From positions 14,210,501 to 14,274,500 of the forward strand of contig JAGUCH010000002.1 in the NCBI GenBank assembly GCA_019096065.1: a DNA stretch of 64,000 nucleotides, written 5' to 3'. Every line of letters begins with the position of its first letter. The stretch's first letter is position 1. This DNA comes from Paracyclopina nana. Lineage: Eukaryota > Arthropoda > Copepoda > Cyclopoida > Cyclopettidae. The notes beneath the pieces were generated by a model, which searched no databases, was not told where the DNA came from, and worked only from the letters and a program-made list of their open reading frames with translations. The position numbers and the translations under genes are program-made. Positions 12,926-27,230 of this stretch are shown here, one piece after another.

Positions 12926-14397
12926 ATGGCGTCTTCCGCTGACGTCCGTGAAATTATGGGCTTGGCCAACAGCTCCGGCCCCCAAGAAATCACCAAAGAG
13001 ATGATTCTGGGCACGGACAAACCCAAGAAAATTTACCCTCGAAAGTCGGAAACTTCCATGAAAAGACCCGAAGGAATGGCTCGTGAGCTCTACAATTTAT
13101 TGTACAACGATAGCAAAGATGCGCCGCCATTGATTCCCACCGACTCCGTCATGGGGAAGGACAAAGGTTACAAACAATTGAAAGCAAAACTGGGCATGAG
13201 AAAAGTGCGCCCGTGGAAGTGGAGTCCGTTTACCAATCCTGCCCGAAGGGACAACCTCGTACTATATCACTGGCGCAGGCTTGCCGAAGAGGGAAAAGAT
13301 TATGCGTTTGCCAAATTCAACAAAAAACTCGAGCTGCCAACATTCACCGATGCAGAATACAACAATCATTTGACAGCTGAAAGCTGGACACGAGATGAAA
13401 CTAACCATCTGTTAGACCTTTGCTCCCGGTTTGACCTAAGATTTCCAGTGATCCATGATAGGTGGGACCGTAGCCAGTTCAAATTAGCAAGATCCATTGA
13501 GGACTTGAAGGAAAGGTAAATACAATTGGTGACGTCTAAATATATCCCCATGCTTAAAGCTCAATCATTAGGTACTATGGTCTTTGTGAGAAGCTCGAGA
13601 CGTTGCATGCTGATCCGAGCAAAGCTGGCTCAAAGCCATTTGTGTATGACGCTGATCATGAACGTAGGAGGAAAGAGCAACTCAAAAGACTGTGGAATCG
13701 CACTCCTGAGGAAGTCGAGGAGGAAGAAATGCTTCGTACCGAACTGAAGAAGATCGAGGCTAGGAAACGAGAGCGAGAGAAGAAAACGCAAGACTTGCAA
13801 AAGCTTATTGCGCAGGCAGATTCAAGCAGCAAGAATCCCATTTTGGACAAGAAGGCGCTGAAGAAAAAGTCCATATCAAGCATAAATGGAGGCCAGGGCA
13901 AAAGTCCAATCAAGGAGCAAATGGACACGGGTGGCATCAAGTTCCCAGACTTCAAAGCGAGTGGCGTGACGTTGCGAAGTCAGCGAATGAAATTGCCACC
14001 TTCAGTGGGCCAGAAGAAGACAAAGGCCATAGAACAAATGCTCCTCGAGGCTGAGGTTGAGCCCAATCCCACCCCAAGCGAAACCATGTGCACCGAGTAC
14101 AACGACCTACGCAGTGATATGGTGCTTTTGTACGAGTTGAAAGCTGCATTAGCCACCTGTGAGCAGGAGCTTCATTCACTCAAGGCTCAATATGAAACTC
14201 TGTGTCCTGGCAAGACTTTAGAGATTCCCGAACAGCTGAGGCCACCAGCAGTGTCTGCAGTGAAGGGTGACAAGCCCAAAAATATATCGGACGTCATTGA
14301 CGTCGTGGGTACTGGCCCAACCCCTCCCATTCGTAAGAGAAAGGCGGCACTTGAGCAAAGCAATGTGCTCAAAAAAATCAAGAACAAGAATTTTTAA
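12926..14397 (+). CDS. DMAP1: DNA methyltransferase 1-associated protein 1
   Basis: DMAP1 is a subunit of the NuA4/TIP60 and SRCAP chromatin-remodelling complexes. Two exons, 12926-13515 and 13572-14397, are joined by a 56-bp intron across codon AG|G. They give 471 aa against about 467 in vertebrates. The SANT/Myb-like domain contains NHLTAESWTRDETNHLLDLCSRFDLRFPVIHDRW. It is followed by ERYYGLCEKL, a lysine-rich coiled coil (TPEEVEEEEMLRTELKKIEAR) and the DMAP1-specific segment GVTLRSQRMKLP. The C-terminal tail is basic (RKRKAALEQSNVLKKIKNK). Start context is GAAAATGGCG. A poly(A) signal AATAAA lies at 14437-14442. Convergent with AP2M1. Confidence 0.95.
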
Positions 14398-14591
14398 AGC
14401 AAGCATTATTATCGCGTCGTCATTCATTATACCATTAATAAACTCAGCATATTTTTGATGAGCGAATGAACTGCTTTAATAAGAAAAAAAGAGGCGACTT
14501 CCCAATTTATTTTTTTAGTACTCATAATTACTTAATTAGGGTAGTGGCCATAACAGAGTAGTGGTATGTAGGAATGCAATTTTTAAAAGAG

Positions 14592-17054
<2,463 letters not shown>

Positions 17055-20000
17055 ATGAACAACCCCAACCATCCCAACTTCTTGAACTTCAACACGGACA
17101 ACGTCCACCTGCTCAACACCATGCTACTCGGCACGGCGGACAAAAACAACTCCGGCCTCATGCAGTACCAGCACTACACCAACGTCAACGCCATGCACCC
17201 CATGAACCTGGCTACGACGACATCGGCGGCTGGGCCCTCGGTCGTGCAGACCACAACCATCGACCCTGTGCAGTTGGTGTACCAGCATTCGCAACACAAC
17301 GAGGCATTGCTGCTGCAACAGCATCAGCAGCAACAGCAACAGCAGCAGCAGCATCAACAGCTAGTGCAACAGCAGCATATGCAACAACAACAACAGCAGC
17401 AGCAGCATCCAATCAGCTATAAAATCCCGCAATTGAGTCAGGTTGTGGCCGCGGCCGCCGTGGCCTCACATATGCCATCTGTGTTGACAGCGCCCACCGT
17501 GGTAGCGGCCTCGTCGACCATCATCAACAAGAAAAAGGATATCGTCGCCGAGGCCATCCGCGCGGCTGACTCGGCTGAGATCAAGAAGGAGCCCTTGCAG
17601 TCAACTTCATCAGCAGCAACTTCCGTGTCATCCCAGCAGACAACGATGGTGACAGCTGTCAAATCCGAGCCCTCTACGTCCAACAACAGCAATGACCACA
17701 AGCCCAATAACAGCAGCAATCAGCAGCCGTCTTCGGCCAATAGGCCGGGGCCCAAACCGGGTTCTACGCGGGGCCGAGGGTCGTATACTCCTCGTGGTGC
17801 GGCCGCACGACAACAAATCATGCCTAGACTCCAGCTACTCGACGACGAGGACGATGGAGTCACGTGCCGCATGTGCCTCCAGCCTTTCTGGTATAAATCA
17901 CAGCTTCACGATCATTTAAAGGCCGTGCACTCCATCACCGACCCTGAGCGCTACGAGAAAGAGGAGCGGGAAAAGAAGTTGCGTCGCCTGCGTGAAGAAC
18001 AGCACAGAATCGCCATGGCACAGAGAGGCCGCGGAGGCGCCTCCGGGCTGGTCAGAGGTCGCGGAGGAATGTTAGTGCGCGGCCGGGGTGCAATGGGCCG
18101 AGGTGGGATGAAAAGGCCAATGCAGGCACCTGGCCCAAAACCTTCGTTCCAGTACAACGACGGCTCGTTCATCTGTGACCTCTGCCAAAAAAAGTTCTCC
18201 GACGGAAACGACATGGTCACTCATTGGAAGTTGCACGTGAAGCAGTACAAGGCTACTTCTGGAAACTCAGCCGGCAGTCCGAGCACAGGATCACCTTCCC
18301 CGGGTGGACGTGGTCGGGGTCGACCACCAGGAAGTCGGGGTCTTGGTCGGGGTCGAGGCAGGGGTGCGCGCGTGCGGCATGTATCGGGGGAAACAGTCAA
18401 AGTGGCCCGACGAGACAAGGGCAAACCTCGATGGACAGCTTATCTCTTATGGTCAACTCGAAGGTAATATTCTAGCAAAATATTCCATGTTAGTCGATGT
18501 ATATTTGCTGCAGAAGTGTGATAGCAGACTTGTCACTAATTGGCACTTATAATTGGCAATGGCTCACAACATATGATTATTTTTTAGGAGGAAGGAATTA
18601 ACGGCCGAAAACGAGGGCTACACTTTCGCCCAAATTGGGCGCACAATCAGCGAGGAGTGGAAAAAGGTCGAAGGAGAGGCCCTTGACAAGCTAAAAGAAG
18701 AGGCCGAGAGGCTGAACTTTGAGGGCGTGAAAAAGTTGCCGAAGGACGCAGCCTCTGAGTCGGATGAAGACGACGACTCCAGCATGTCCTGGAGCGAGGA
18801 CGAGGACCCCTCCTTTGACGAGACCAATGTCAAGAAACCCATCATGCTGAAGATAAAGCGAGAAAAGTCGGAACGCGTGGGTAGACAGCGAAAACGCCCC
18901 TCCTTCTTCCAAGACTATGAAAATGAGGAGAACAACTTGGACAAGATCCTCGATGAGTTCGAGCAGGAGCAAATTATGGAGGCTCGGCAACCTCGGGAGC
19001 CGAAGCCCAAGCCTGTTCCCAAGAATCCTGGCTCTCGGCCAAGAAAGCGGAAAGAGCCTTCGCCGAGCATCCTAGACGATGACAAGGAGATTGAGCTGGA
19101 GACCTCTCGATCCGGACGCGTGCGCAAGATCCGCCGGAGGAAAGTGTTTGCTTTCGACGAGGAGGAGGAAGAATCGAATTCCGACGACGAGGACCGTGAC
19201 GAGTACCAGCCTGACAGTGAGCCCGAGGAGCCTCCAGAGGAGTACCTCGACTTGCCCCCTTCCGCAGACGAAGAGTCGGAGGAGACCACTGACGAGGACG
19301 GCATCCCTTTGCCCATCAAAAAGCGATTCGGCAGCGAAATGACCAAGGAGGAAATTGAGGAGGCCAAACGTGCGGCATTTGCGGCCAAGCCTCAGATCGT
19401 GGTCGACAACAAGAAGCTCAAGGGCAAAGACTACCGTGATGAGATCGACCGTATCATCACTCCGGGTGAAGATGACAATCTGGAATTCGAATCTGATGAT
19501 GAGCTAAGTCAGGTACTCAAGGTAGGTTACTCTGCTGATTTTCTAAAATTGGGATGTCCTAATTGTGATTGGCTTACAGATGCAAGTGAAAAACGAGCCC
19601 GATGCCGAGGCCTCGACGACAGCAGTTGCAACTGAGGCGGCTGACAGTATGGTCAAACCAGAGGTAGTGATCCCAGCCACAGACAAGTCCGAGGAGGCTG
19701 CCTCAGCAGCCGTTCCAGAGGACGTTAGCCTTAATACACCAATTAGCAATCCCCAAGTGGAGGACATCGAGCCAGACCAGCCCCAGCTGCTGCCGTCTGA
19801 CATTATGCCTTCAGCCTCGCAGGATGAGGCCAAGCCTGAATCTGCAATTTCTGCAGAGGTCGAAGGCGGTGGCATCGCAGCTGCTCATGAAGAGGGTGGT
19901 GACCTTGAAGGATCCGTCACTGAGGAGGATCCTCCGCCCACCTTTGACTCTGACAACGAGGTGGTAGATGACGAGCCCGTTGATGATCAGACTTCAGCCA

Positions 20001-20350
20001 TTATTCCCCCTAGTGATGATCGGCCAGTAGCCATGTTACCTGAGCCCATGGAGGCCACCGAGGACGCTTCTAGTAGTGCTGTGGCTTTCAGTGATGACAT
20101 TTCGAGGACTGAGGCTGACAATAACGCTTGCCCCCCTGTTGTTGTGTCGGAAAATGGGCAGCACAGCCTCCACTCGCCTCAGCAGGATCAGCAACAACAA
20201 CTGCACGAACAGCCTCTTATAGCTCCTCCCAAGGAGACAAGTGCCGAGGAGGATCTGCTGACCTCGACGGAGGCCACCAACATGGAGGAGGGTGATGAAC
20301 AGTACAAAAACATAATTGCTGAGTCCCAGATGGACAATATTTTCAATTGA
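17055..20350 (+). CDS. Large nuclear protein with polyQ, two C2H2 fingers, AT-hook-like RGG tract and HMG box
   Basis: Predicted chromatin protein of 1037 aa from three exons (17055-18463, 18588-19521, 19580-20350). Order of features: Asn/Met-rich N-terminus; a Gln/His tract at about residues 88-119; Ser/Thr/Ala-rich linker; first C2H2 finger starting CRMCLQPFWYKSQ at about residue 271; RGRGG repeats; second finger starting CDLCQKKFSDGND at about 374; GRGRGRPPGSRG, resembling an AT-hook; and an HMG box at about 454-520 (PRWTAYLLWSTRR, then FAQIGRTISEEWKKV after the first intron). Long acidic and Lys/Arg-rich stretches follow, ending in an acidic low-complexity tail. I do not recognise a named orthologue. 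The start at 17055 is the first ATG in frame and has the context GCCAAGATGA. DNA binding is inferred from the domains. Confidence 0.85.
17316..17410 (+). repeat. CAG/CAA repeat encoding polyglutamine
   Basis: Imperfect CAG/CAA/CAT tract inside the first exon of the HMG-box gene. It encodes about 30 residues, mainly Gln with His, Leu and Met interruptions. The mixed codons suggest it is not a freshly expanded pure triplet repeat. Confidence 0.85.
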
Positions 20351-21235
20351 TGAAGCTTCGCTCCTACTATTCTTCTGCAACGATTATAGCTTTGCTATTT
20401 TATGACTATTTTCTTCCCCTAACCAACACACACACTCGCTCCGAGATTGAATCACAGTGGCTTCTCTTGTCCCTTACTTCAAATCTTTAATTGTAATATG
20501 TTCAAATACACAACGTGTGTGAATGCACCTCTCATCTAAGCCCCCCTTTTTTCTACTTCAGTTTCCTGTCAGCCTTGTTATGTCCTCCCTCAGTTTCTCG
20601 TTTCCACAGTTACGAAACGAACGTGCACAACAACTAAGTATCTCACGTGCTGCAAAATCTATATAAAAACACAACTACTTCTTCACCCAATTACATGAAC
20701 GGGATGAGATTTTTGAGTATGCCATAATGATTCCAGAATAATACAATTGTTTCTTCTACGCTGAGGCATTTCTGAAGATTATTAAAAAACATCCACAAAC
20801 TGACTGCGTTTTTTTACTCTAAATATAATTCAGTTGACTGGTGGGCTAGTCTAAGGCCGCTCGAGCACCTAGGCTAGTCCTGAACGAGGCTCAGCTCCTT
20901 TCCATTTACAATTTTTTGGTTTTTAGGGCATAAAATGCACCACATTCAGTTTTTGGGTGACCATTATCGTTGTTCAGTAGCTTTTTTGCTTCTTGGTTTT
21001 GTTAAGGTTATTTGAATGAAACGAGAGAAATAACGAAGCATCGGTGACGCTAGTAAAGGTCAATGTATTTTAGTATCGGAACTTCGGAAGGGAAGTATTC
21101 GTTAAAAACAAGTTTAATAAGTAAAAAAGTACATGACACGGGCCAAGTATCCATTTTGACTTGTTCCTTTATTCGAACCTTCACGTCCCTCACGGGCAGG
21201 TAAACAATCCTCCGGTTGTTTCGAAACTCCTCACG
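20351..21235. other. 3' UTR / SUCLG2 upstream region
   Basis: 885 bp between the HMG-box gene stop and the SUCLG2 start on the same strand. It presumably contains the 3' UTR of the former and the promoter of the latter. No gene, RNA or repeat is identified. Confidence 0.4.
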
Positions 21236-22770
21236 ATGGCCTCAACATTCCTGAACAAGCTCACCCTTTTGCGAAGGCCTGTCATCGGATTCAACAAATG
21301 TCTGAGGCAGCCCAAGCGAGACCTCAATCTGTTGGAATACCAGGCCAAGGGCCTCCTTCAAGACTACGGTGTAACTGTGCAAAAGTTCCGTGTGGCTTCT
21401 AACGAGGCAGAGGCTGTCAAGATTCCCAATGATTTCCCCTGCAAAGAATACGTCATCAAGGCTCAGGTATTGGCGGGAGGCCGAGGAAAAGGTCACTTCG
21501 ATAATGGATTTAAGGTAAATCATTTTCCGCCAAAATGGCTTCCTACTATTGAAAATCTGCTGTTTCGCGGAATTACGTGGCTTTGTTTTCTTAGGGCGGC
21601 GTTCACTTGACAAAGGAGCCCGGAAAGGTTCCTGAACTGGTAAACGCTATGATTGGACATAGGTTGATCACCAAACAGACTCCACCTGAAGGCATCCCCG
21701 TTTCCAAAGTCATGGTTGCTGAGGCTATTGACATTGTCCGCGAGACCTACTTCTGCATTCTTATGGATCGTGAGCACAATGGGCCTGTGATTGTTGCCAG
21801 CCCTGATGGAGGAGTTGATATTGAAGAGGTCGCTGAGAAAACTCCAGAGAGGATCAAGAAGTTGGCTGTCGACATCAAAACGGGCCTGACAGATGACATG
21901 GCTAATGAAGTGGCTGAATTTCTCGGATTTCAAGGAGCCCTCAGAGATCAATGTGCTGAGCAAGTGAAGAGGCTGTATGAGATGTTCCTCCAGGTGGACT
22001 GTTTGCAGTTGGAGGTGAACCCGTTAGCAGAGACGCCCGAGGGCATGATTTACACTGCCGACGCCAAGTTGGGCTTTGACGACAATGCTCAATTCAGGCA
22101 GAAGGCTATTTTCGAAATGGAGGATACTACCGAATCTGACCCAAGGGAAGTTGAGGCTGCTTCATTCAACTTGAACTACGTTCAAATGGATGGTAACATT
22201 GGGTGTCTCGTCAACGGAGCTGGTAATCCTCATGTCTTTTTGATTGGCTATCTCTTGCGTCAATCGTTATTTTTCTATTCCTTTAAAAAGGATTGGCAAT
22301 GGCCACTATGGACATTATCAAGTATTACGGAGGAGACCCAGCTAACTTCCTCGATGTCGGAGGCAACGTGCAGGAAAATCAAGTAATTTTCTGTCTATAT
22401 TTCTGTATTTCTGTTGAGTATTTACGTGGTGTGTGTTTTACCTAGGTCAAAGAAGCCTTCAGGATTATCAGTGAGGATAAGCAGGTTAAAGCCATTCTGG
22501 TGAATGTCTTTGGTGGAATCGTTGACTGTGCTATTATTGCAAATGGCATTGTTAATGCCTGCAGATCCATCAATTTGACGCTTCCTCTCGTGGTTAGGTT
22601 GGAAGGAACAAATGTCGACAACGCCAAGAAGATCCTAAAGGATTCTGGTCTGCCCATTCAAAGGTATATTATGAAAAATTGCCCTGGTACCTCGTAAACT
22701 CGATCCATTTCATTTCAGTGCTCTGGATTTGGATGATGCCGCTAAGAAAGCAGTCTCTGCTCTGAACTAG
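21236..22770 (+). CDS. SUCLG2: Succinate-CoA ligase, GDP-forming, beta subunit (mitochondrial)
   Basis: Catalyses succinyl-CoA + GDP + Pi to succinate + CoA + GTP in the TCA cycle. Five exons (21236-21514, 21595-22222, 22291-22382, 22446-22663, 22719-22770) give 422 aa. An N-terminal basic presequence precedes [13 protein letters not shown]. The ATP-grasp region includes [12 protein letters not shown] and [11 protein letters not shown], followed by [18 protein letters not shown]. The CoA-ligase domain includes [28 protein letters not shown] and [11 protein letters not shown]. The C-terminus ([15 protein letters not shown]) is the SUCLG2 rather than SUCLA2 pattern, so I call the GTP-specific isoform. 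An AATAAA lies at 22855-22860. Convergent with the RCC1-BTB gene. Confidence 0.95.
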
Positions 22771-22946
22771 GGTGGCCTTTATTTACCCCCTCTTTCCCCG
22801 CATTTCTCCCATCATATGTTTAAGTTGTTCTGACCAAGACAACGGATTTGCCAAAATAAACCTCTGAGCAACTGTGGCCGTTTCATAGCGTTACAAATAT
22901 CTTGTGTATTTGCGGCAAAAATTATCACATTTACATAAGGTGTTGA

Positions 22947-24674
22947 TCATGATTTGAAAGCACCATTTCTGGCTGCTTTTGCTATGAATGATTTGCAAGT
23001 CTCGTCGTCAAGCTTCGTGAATGCTTCCGTCTGAGTAACACTTGTCATATGGTTGAGGCAAAACTTGAAGCAGAACTCCTCCAAGTCTTTTGCAAGATAC
23101 TTAATTGCTGTCGCGTAAAGCATTGCGGCATTTTCGACTGTGATTCCTTGCATGATGAGCTCCTCGCATCGTTTCTTCAACTTTGTCTCACAATACGAGT
23201 TGGCAAGGTCCAAGAGCCCAATGGCATCTTCTGGCATCAAATTAACCTCATCGCAGTAGAGATAATTAAGAAAAGCCCGGTAGACTGTATAGGAAAAATG
23301 GCTTATTTCAACAACAGAGCTGCCACTCTCCTCCCAGCATTCCTGAAACATTGAGCGAAAATGCTCGCAACGAATCTTGAGCAAAGCCTTGTGCGCATTG
23401 ATTTCTTTTCCATCAACGATAAATTTCACATCTGAGGTTAGGCTGTCATCAAAAGCCATTTTGAAAGATTCTATCAGGGAAGGTCCTGAGGCTACTTCAG
23501 CCTCCATGGGTAGAGGTGTGACAGCTGGGCAAGAAAAGCAATTGAACACTTCATGCAGGCTATGGAATGGCGTTTCCACTGGAGCAACCACCGACTGGCC
23601 GTGACACTGGCCCCACATGTAGCAACTTGATGTCATGTGGCTGATAGCAGCAGAAATGTGCGAATAATGCGTTGCTGCAATTTCGGTGATTCTTCCAATA
23701 CTCTCCGCAACTCTTAAAGGGGACGATGCATTGGCTTTGTTGCCAGTGCCTAGCTGACCGTATGAATTTGCTCCCCACGCATAAAGATGGCCTTCGTCCG
23801 TCAAGGCCAATGTATGAGCATATCCGCAAACAATTTTGACGATGACAAGCCCATTCAAAGCTGTGACACGAGAGGGGCTCAACTGGTTGATATTGGTACC
23901 AAGTCCAAGTTGGCCATTGCCGTTGTAGCCCCAGCCAAAGACTTCCCCAGAGTCAAGTACAAGCATGGATGATGTCTGCCCACAGGCCACTTTCACAGCA
24001 GAGGACAGTGGATATTTGGATGCATGGCCATACATGATTTTCTTGGGGGTCGACTGATTAGTCGTGGTTCCAGTACCAATTTGGCCGCAATTGTTTTGGC
24101 CCCAGGCAAACACCTCTCCCTCAGTGGTCAAAGCCAGGCTAAATGGATGGCAACGCATGATGAAAACGAACCTTTAGAAAATAGTATTTTAAGTAGTTTT
24201 CGTTCACCTGTGATGGCTCCCACAGGCAATGGAAGTGACAACTTTTCCGCTTAAAGGTCCTTGGATCAAATTGGGACTCAGGCCATGATTGGTGCTTCCA
24301 TTGCCAAGCTGGCTATAGCCATTGTGGCCCCATGCATAGATCTCCCCACTTTTGGTAAGGGCCAGCACATGAGGGCCACTTCCATAGGCCAGATCGATGA
24401 CATTTTTCTGACAAAGTGCTTCGAGTTTGCGAGGCTTCAGTGAAGAGTTCATGTCACCCACGCCGTGGCAGCCAGCTCCATTGGACCCAATGGCATACAC
24501 CTCATCATTGAATGTAATCACAAGTGCTTCATTGCCCAGGTTGCCAAAAACGCACGCAAGCTTGATTTTGCCCAAGAATTCTCTGTCGAGTAGGGCAAAA
24601 ATGGACCAAATCTTCAAATTTATTCGGCGACTTGACATTGGCGACGACAAATCGTCTCCAAATCGAGCGGCCAT
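22947..24674 (-). CDS. RCC1 and BTB domain-containing protein (RCBTB1/2-like)
   Basis: 552-aa protein from two exons, 24674-24208 and 24138-22947. The N-terminal half is an RCC1 beta-propeller with repeats such as EIYAWGHNGYSQLGNG, EVFAWGQNNCGQIGTG, EVFGWGYNGNGQLGLG and LYAWGANSYGQLGTG. The C-terminal half has a BTB domain (DVKFIVDGKEINAHKALLKI, FRSMFQECWEES) and a BACK-like tail. I placed the intron acceptor at 24139-24140 because it restores GSHHSLALTTEGEVFAWG; using the earlier AG would insert nine foreign residues. Start ATG at 24674 (MAARFGDD). RCBTB1 and RCBTB2 are vertebrate duplicates, so one ancestral gene is expected here. Proposed roles are Cullin-3 adaptor and DNA-damage or ciliary functions, by family only. 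Confidence 0.93.
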
Positions 24675-25352
24675 CGCTTCAAAGTCCAATGATAAGTGTC
24701 ATTCGGCGAAACTGTCAACTGCTTTTCTTTGACGGAAAATTTTCTATGTTGACTAGTTGTTGTTATCTTACAAAAGCAGAGTTACCCTAGAGTTAAATCA
24801 AAAATCCGCCAGACAATTTTGAGAAGACGCCAATCTTGGGTAATTTGCTTCGCCGAAAATCTTACCAAAAGGGGCCTTTCCAAGTGGTGATTTTTTACTT
24901 GAAATTACCAAAACTTGACTCGACCAATAGCGCTAAATTTTCCCAAGTTACCGAAATTTGTCAGATTACAGCACAGCGCAAGTCAAATGGACAACAGCGT
25001 TTGTTTTTCATCAAGAGCTACCAGACTAAGCAGAAAGACAAAAAAATAAAATAAAATCGGTGTTTTTTGTGAGAAAAGGGGGATACATGCAATGAGTCAT
25101 GAAATACAGTTTGTTTTGGTTGCTTGTTACATTACAGTTAGTATTTTTATATGATGGAAAGCAATTTTCGCATGTATAATTCAGTTTACCAATTCGTCTC
25201 AGTTCATATTACTATACATATATAAAAGCTCTGACGTTTAACTTTATCAAGTGACACGCATTATAAAGTATTTTATAAGGTGTGTTGCTCCTCTGTTTGA
25301 CCAGAGACCATGATATTATCCAAGAAGTAAATCCCATGTTAGAAAAAAGGAG
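24675..25352. other. Intergenic, no gene seen
   Basis: About 680 bp upstream of the RCC1-BTB gene. It is AT-rich, with no open frame that resembles a protein and no terminal inverted repeats. It probably contains the RCC1-BTB promoter near 24.7 kb. Confidence 0.35.
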
Positions 25353-25431
25353 AAAAAATGCCGAGTATGGGGATCGAACCCTGATCATCTAGATTAGGAG
25401 TCCAACGCTCTACTGACTGAGCTACCAATAC
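25353..25431 (-). tRNA. tRNA-Arg(CCU)-like Pol III unit, probably pseudogene or SINE head
   Basis: The minus strand from 25431 reads as a tRNA. Box A is TAGCTCAGTCAGTAGAGC, with a perfect D stem GCTC/GAGC. The anticodon arm TTGGA-CTCCTAA-TCTAG gives a CCU anticodon with U33 and A37. Box B is GGTTCGATCCC. A run of six T follows immediately, as a Pol III terminator. However, the acceptor stem (GTATTGG against ACTCGGC) and the outer T stem do not pair. It is therefore likely a decayed tRNA or the head of a tRNA-derived SINE. Confidence 0.45.
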
Positions 25432-25738
25432 AGACAGAATAATAAATGTCAGAATTCCTTCTTATTCTTATTCTCAGCTGAGCTAAGCTTAGTAGAACAG
25501 TAGAGCCTTTTCAGAGGTACCAGACAAAACTTAATCTAACACATCTTTTAGCCCCCAAAAATGCCAAATTCTAAATGCACAATTTTTTAATTGATTGATT
25601 AACGCTTTCTGTTACTCTTGCACTACTGAGGGCCTCTCAACCCTAGCCTTCAAGTAATGGATCAGGTGCTAAGTCAAGATCGCCTGGTCTGGTAACTTCA
25701 TTAACATTTGAAAATTACTTTCCATCATATAAAATCGT

Positions 25739-26136
25739 ATATACCGTCTGACCGTTCAAAATTGGACGGTGCGGGAATCAAAAGTTTGTGTTGTGAATTC
25801 ATGAATTTTGTGGCTTAATGGGTATCGTTGGAAAGCTTGAACCTTTAGCCATCTTTTTTGTTTTCTGACAAAATGAAAAATATTATAGTGAATTCCCCGT
25901 GACATCAAAAATAAATGACTCACCAGTTTTTTCGTGACAATTTTCTGGATTACATGAAGAAAATTGAAATTTCCTGGTTTTTTCCTCCTTAAATTGATTT
26001 TTTCTACTTTTACAAAAAAGATGGAAAAAGGCTCAATCTTTCCAACGCTATCATTTAAAAGTCCTGTATTTCTTGAATATGTGACAAAAAGTAAAGATTC
26101 CGGTACCGTCCAATTTTGAACGGTCAGACTGTATAT
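25739..26136. mobile_element. MITE with about 30-bp terminal inverted repeats, TA-flanked
   Basis: The ends are inverted copies of a motif beginning CGTCTGACCGTTCAAAATTG at the left; the right end is its near-perfect reverse complement (one mismatch near the tip). TATA occurs at both outer edges, compatible with the TA duplication of Tc1/mariner-type elements. The roughly 390-bp interior is AT-rich with no transposase. It abuts a second palindromic element at 26133. Confidence 0.75.
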
Positions 26137-26310
26137 GTAAACAAATTATAAAACAGGCTTACAAAACATCTGAGCTCATTTTGCAAAGTAAAAATCTCGT
26201 GGCATTACTTGGCTCTCGCAAGCTCGAGCCCGCAAAAATGCCACTCGATTTCTACTTTACAAAATTTGCTCAGCTATTTTATTAGCTTGTTTTATAAATT
26301 GTTTACATAT
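26133..26310. mobile_element. Short palindromic MITE
   Basis: About 178 bp that folds on itself nearly end to end. The left arm starts ATATGTAAACAAATTATAAA and the right arm ends in the matching inverse. The central inverted segments carry CTCGCAAGCTCGAG. There is no coding capacity. It shares its left border with the preceding MITE, suggesting insertion at its TA edge. Confidence 0.65.
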
Positions 26311-26658
26311 ATAATAGTATTTTACTTGCTGCTTTTTGGGACTGAGAAGGTAAGTAAAAATTGCCCTAGGTGAGTAAATGAAACCAAGCCGAATCTTGAA
26401 CCGAGCGAAGCGAGGGGAATAGTGAGGCGAGGTTTTATTTTACTCACTGAGGGCATTATTTACGTTACCTTCGAAGTCCTGAGAAGCAGCAAGTCAAATT
26501 TTATTAACTGTGACCGATTTTCCGAGCGAAATGAACTTGCCGGAATGCCATGTTGTGACGTCACGGGGTTTGCAAAAAGCTGACACGATCGGCAAAGTGA
26601 ATTTACTCGCGAGTAAAACCGGTTACAGTTAGTAAATAGATATACCTGGAGCTTCTCA

Positions 26659-27183
26659 CAGAGTTATCAACGGTGGTCGGAAACGACCAAAGTGGTCGTT
26701 CCCGACTGGATTTGGTCGGAAAAAAATTGGTGGTCGGTGGTCGGAAAAGTGGTCGTTTTTGAAAATAACCAAAACAATAAAAAAATAGGCACTTTTAACC
26801 AAAATAGGGCAAAAATTCCAAATTTACCACGCACATTTTTCCCTTTGCAAACAATCTTAGCTGGAGAAAACTCGTAAAAATGCTTGATTTCTAAAGAAAC
26901 ATAAAATCAAAGCTTGACTTTGATGGACAATAGCTTCTGAAGAATTAGGCTTATTTTGCTCATTGCTGGGACATCAATAAAAAATTCCAATTTCATGTAA
27001 GTTTTTTAGAAGTGACTATTTTTTACGCCAAAATTGCCAAAAAATGCTTAGTAGAAGTAAAAAAAAATGATATTTTATGCATAAATTGGGTGAGTTTTTG
27101 CCGTTTTTTGGAAGGTGGTCGGAAAAGTGGTCGTTTTGGGCCAAAAAGGTGGTCGGAAGCCTAAAAATCCGTTGATAACTCTG
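26659..27183. mobile_element. hAT-type MITE (TIR CAGAGTTATCAACG)
   Basis: 525-bp insertion with perfect 14-bp terminal inverted repeats. It is flanked by the exact 8-bp duplication gcttctca at 26651-26658 and 27184-27191. Subterminal regions are rich in GTGGTCGG motifs. There is no transposase, so it is non-autonomous. It interrupts the composite element at 26325-27962. Confidence 0.9.
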
Positions 27184-27230
27184 GCTTCTCAGTCCCGAAA
27201 AGCAGCAAGTCAAATTTTATTAACTGTGAC

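Noticed and set aside
21236..22770. SUCLA2 (ADP-forming isoform)
   Set aside because: [15 protein letters not shown] and the [11 protein letters not shown] terminus are the SUCLG2 pattern.
24139..24178. Extension of RCC1-BTB exon 2 to the upstream AG
   Set aside because: It would insert FVFIMRCHPF between SHH and SLALTTEG and break an RCC1 repeat; the AG at 24139-24140 restores it.
22947..24674. RCC1 (Ran GEF) itself
   Set aside because: The C-terminal BTB domain identifies the RCBTB family instead.
26692..26877. 61-codon frame
   Set aside because: Lies inside the hAT MITE at 26659-27183 and consists of its GTGGTCGG repeats.
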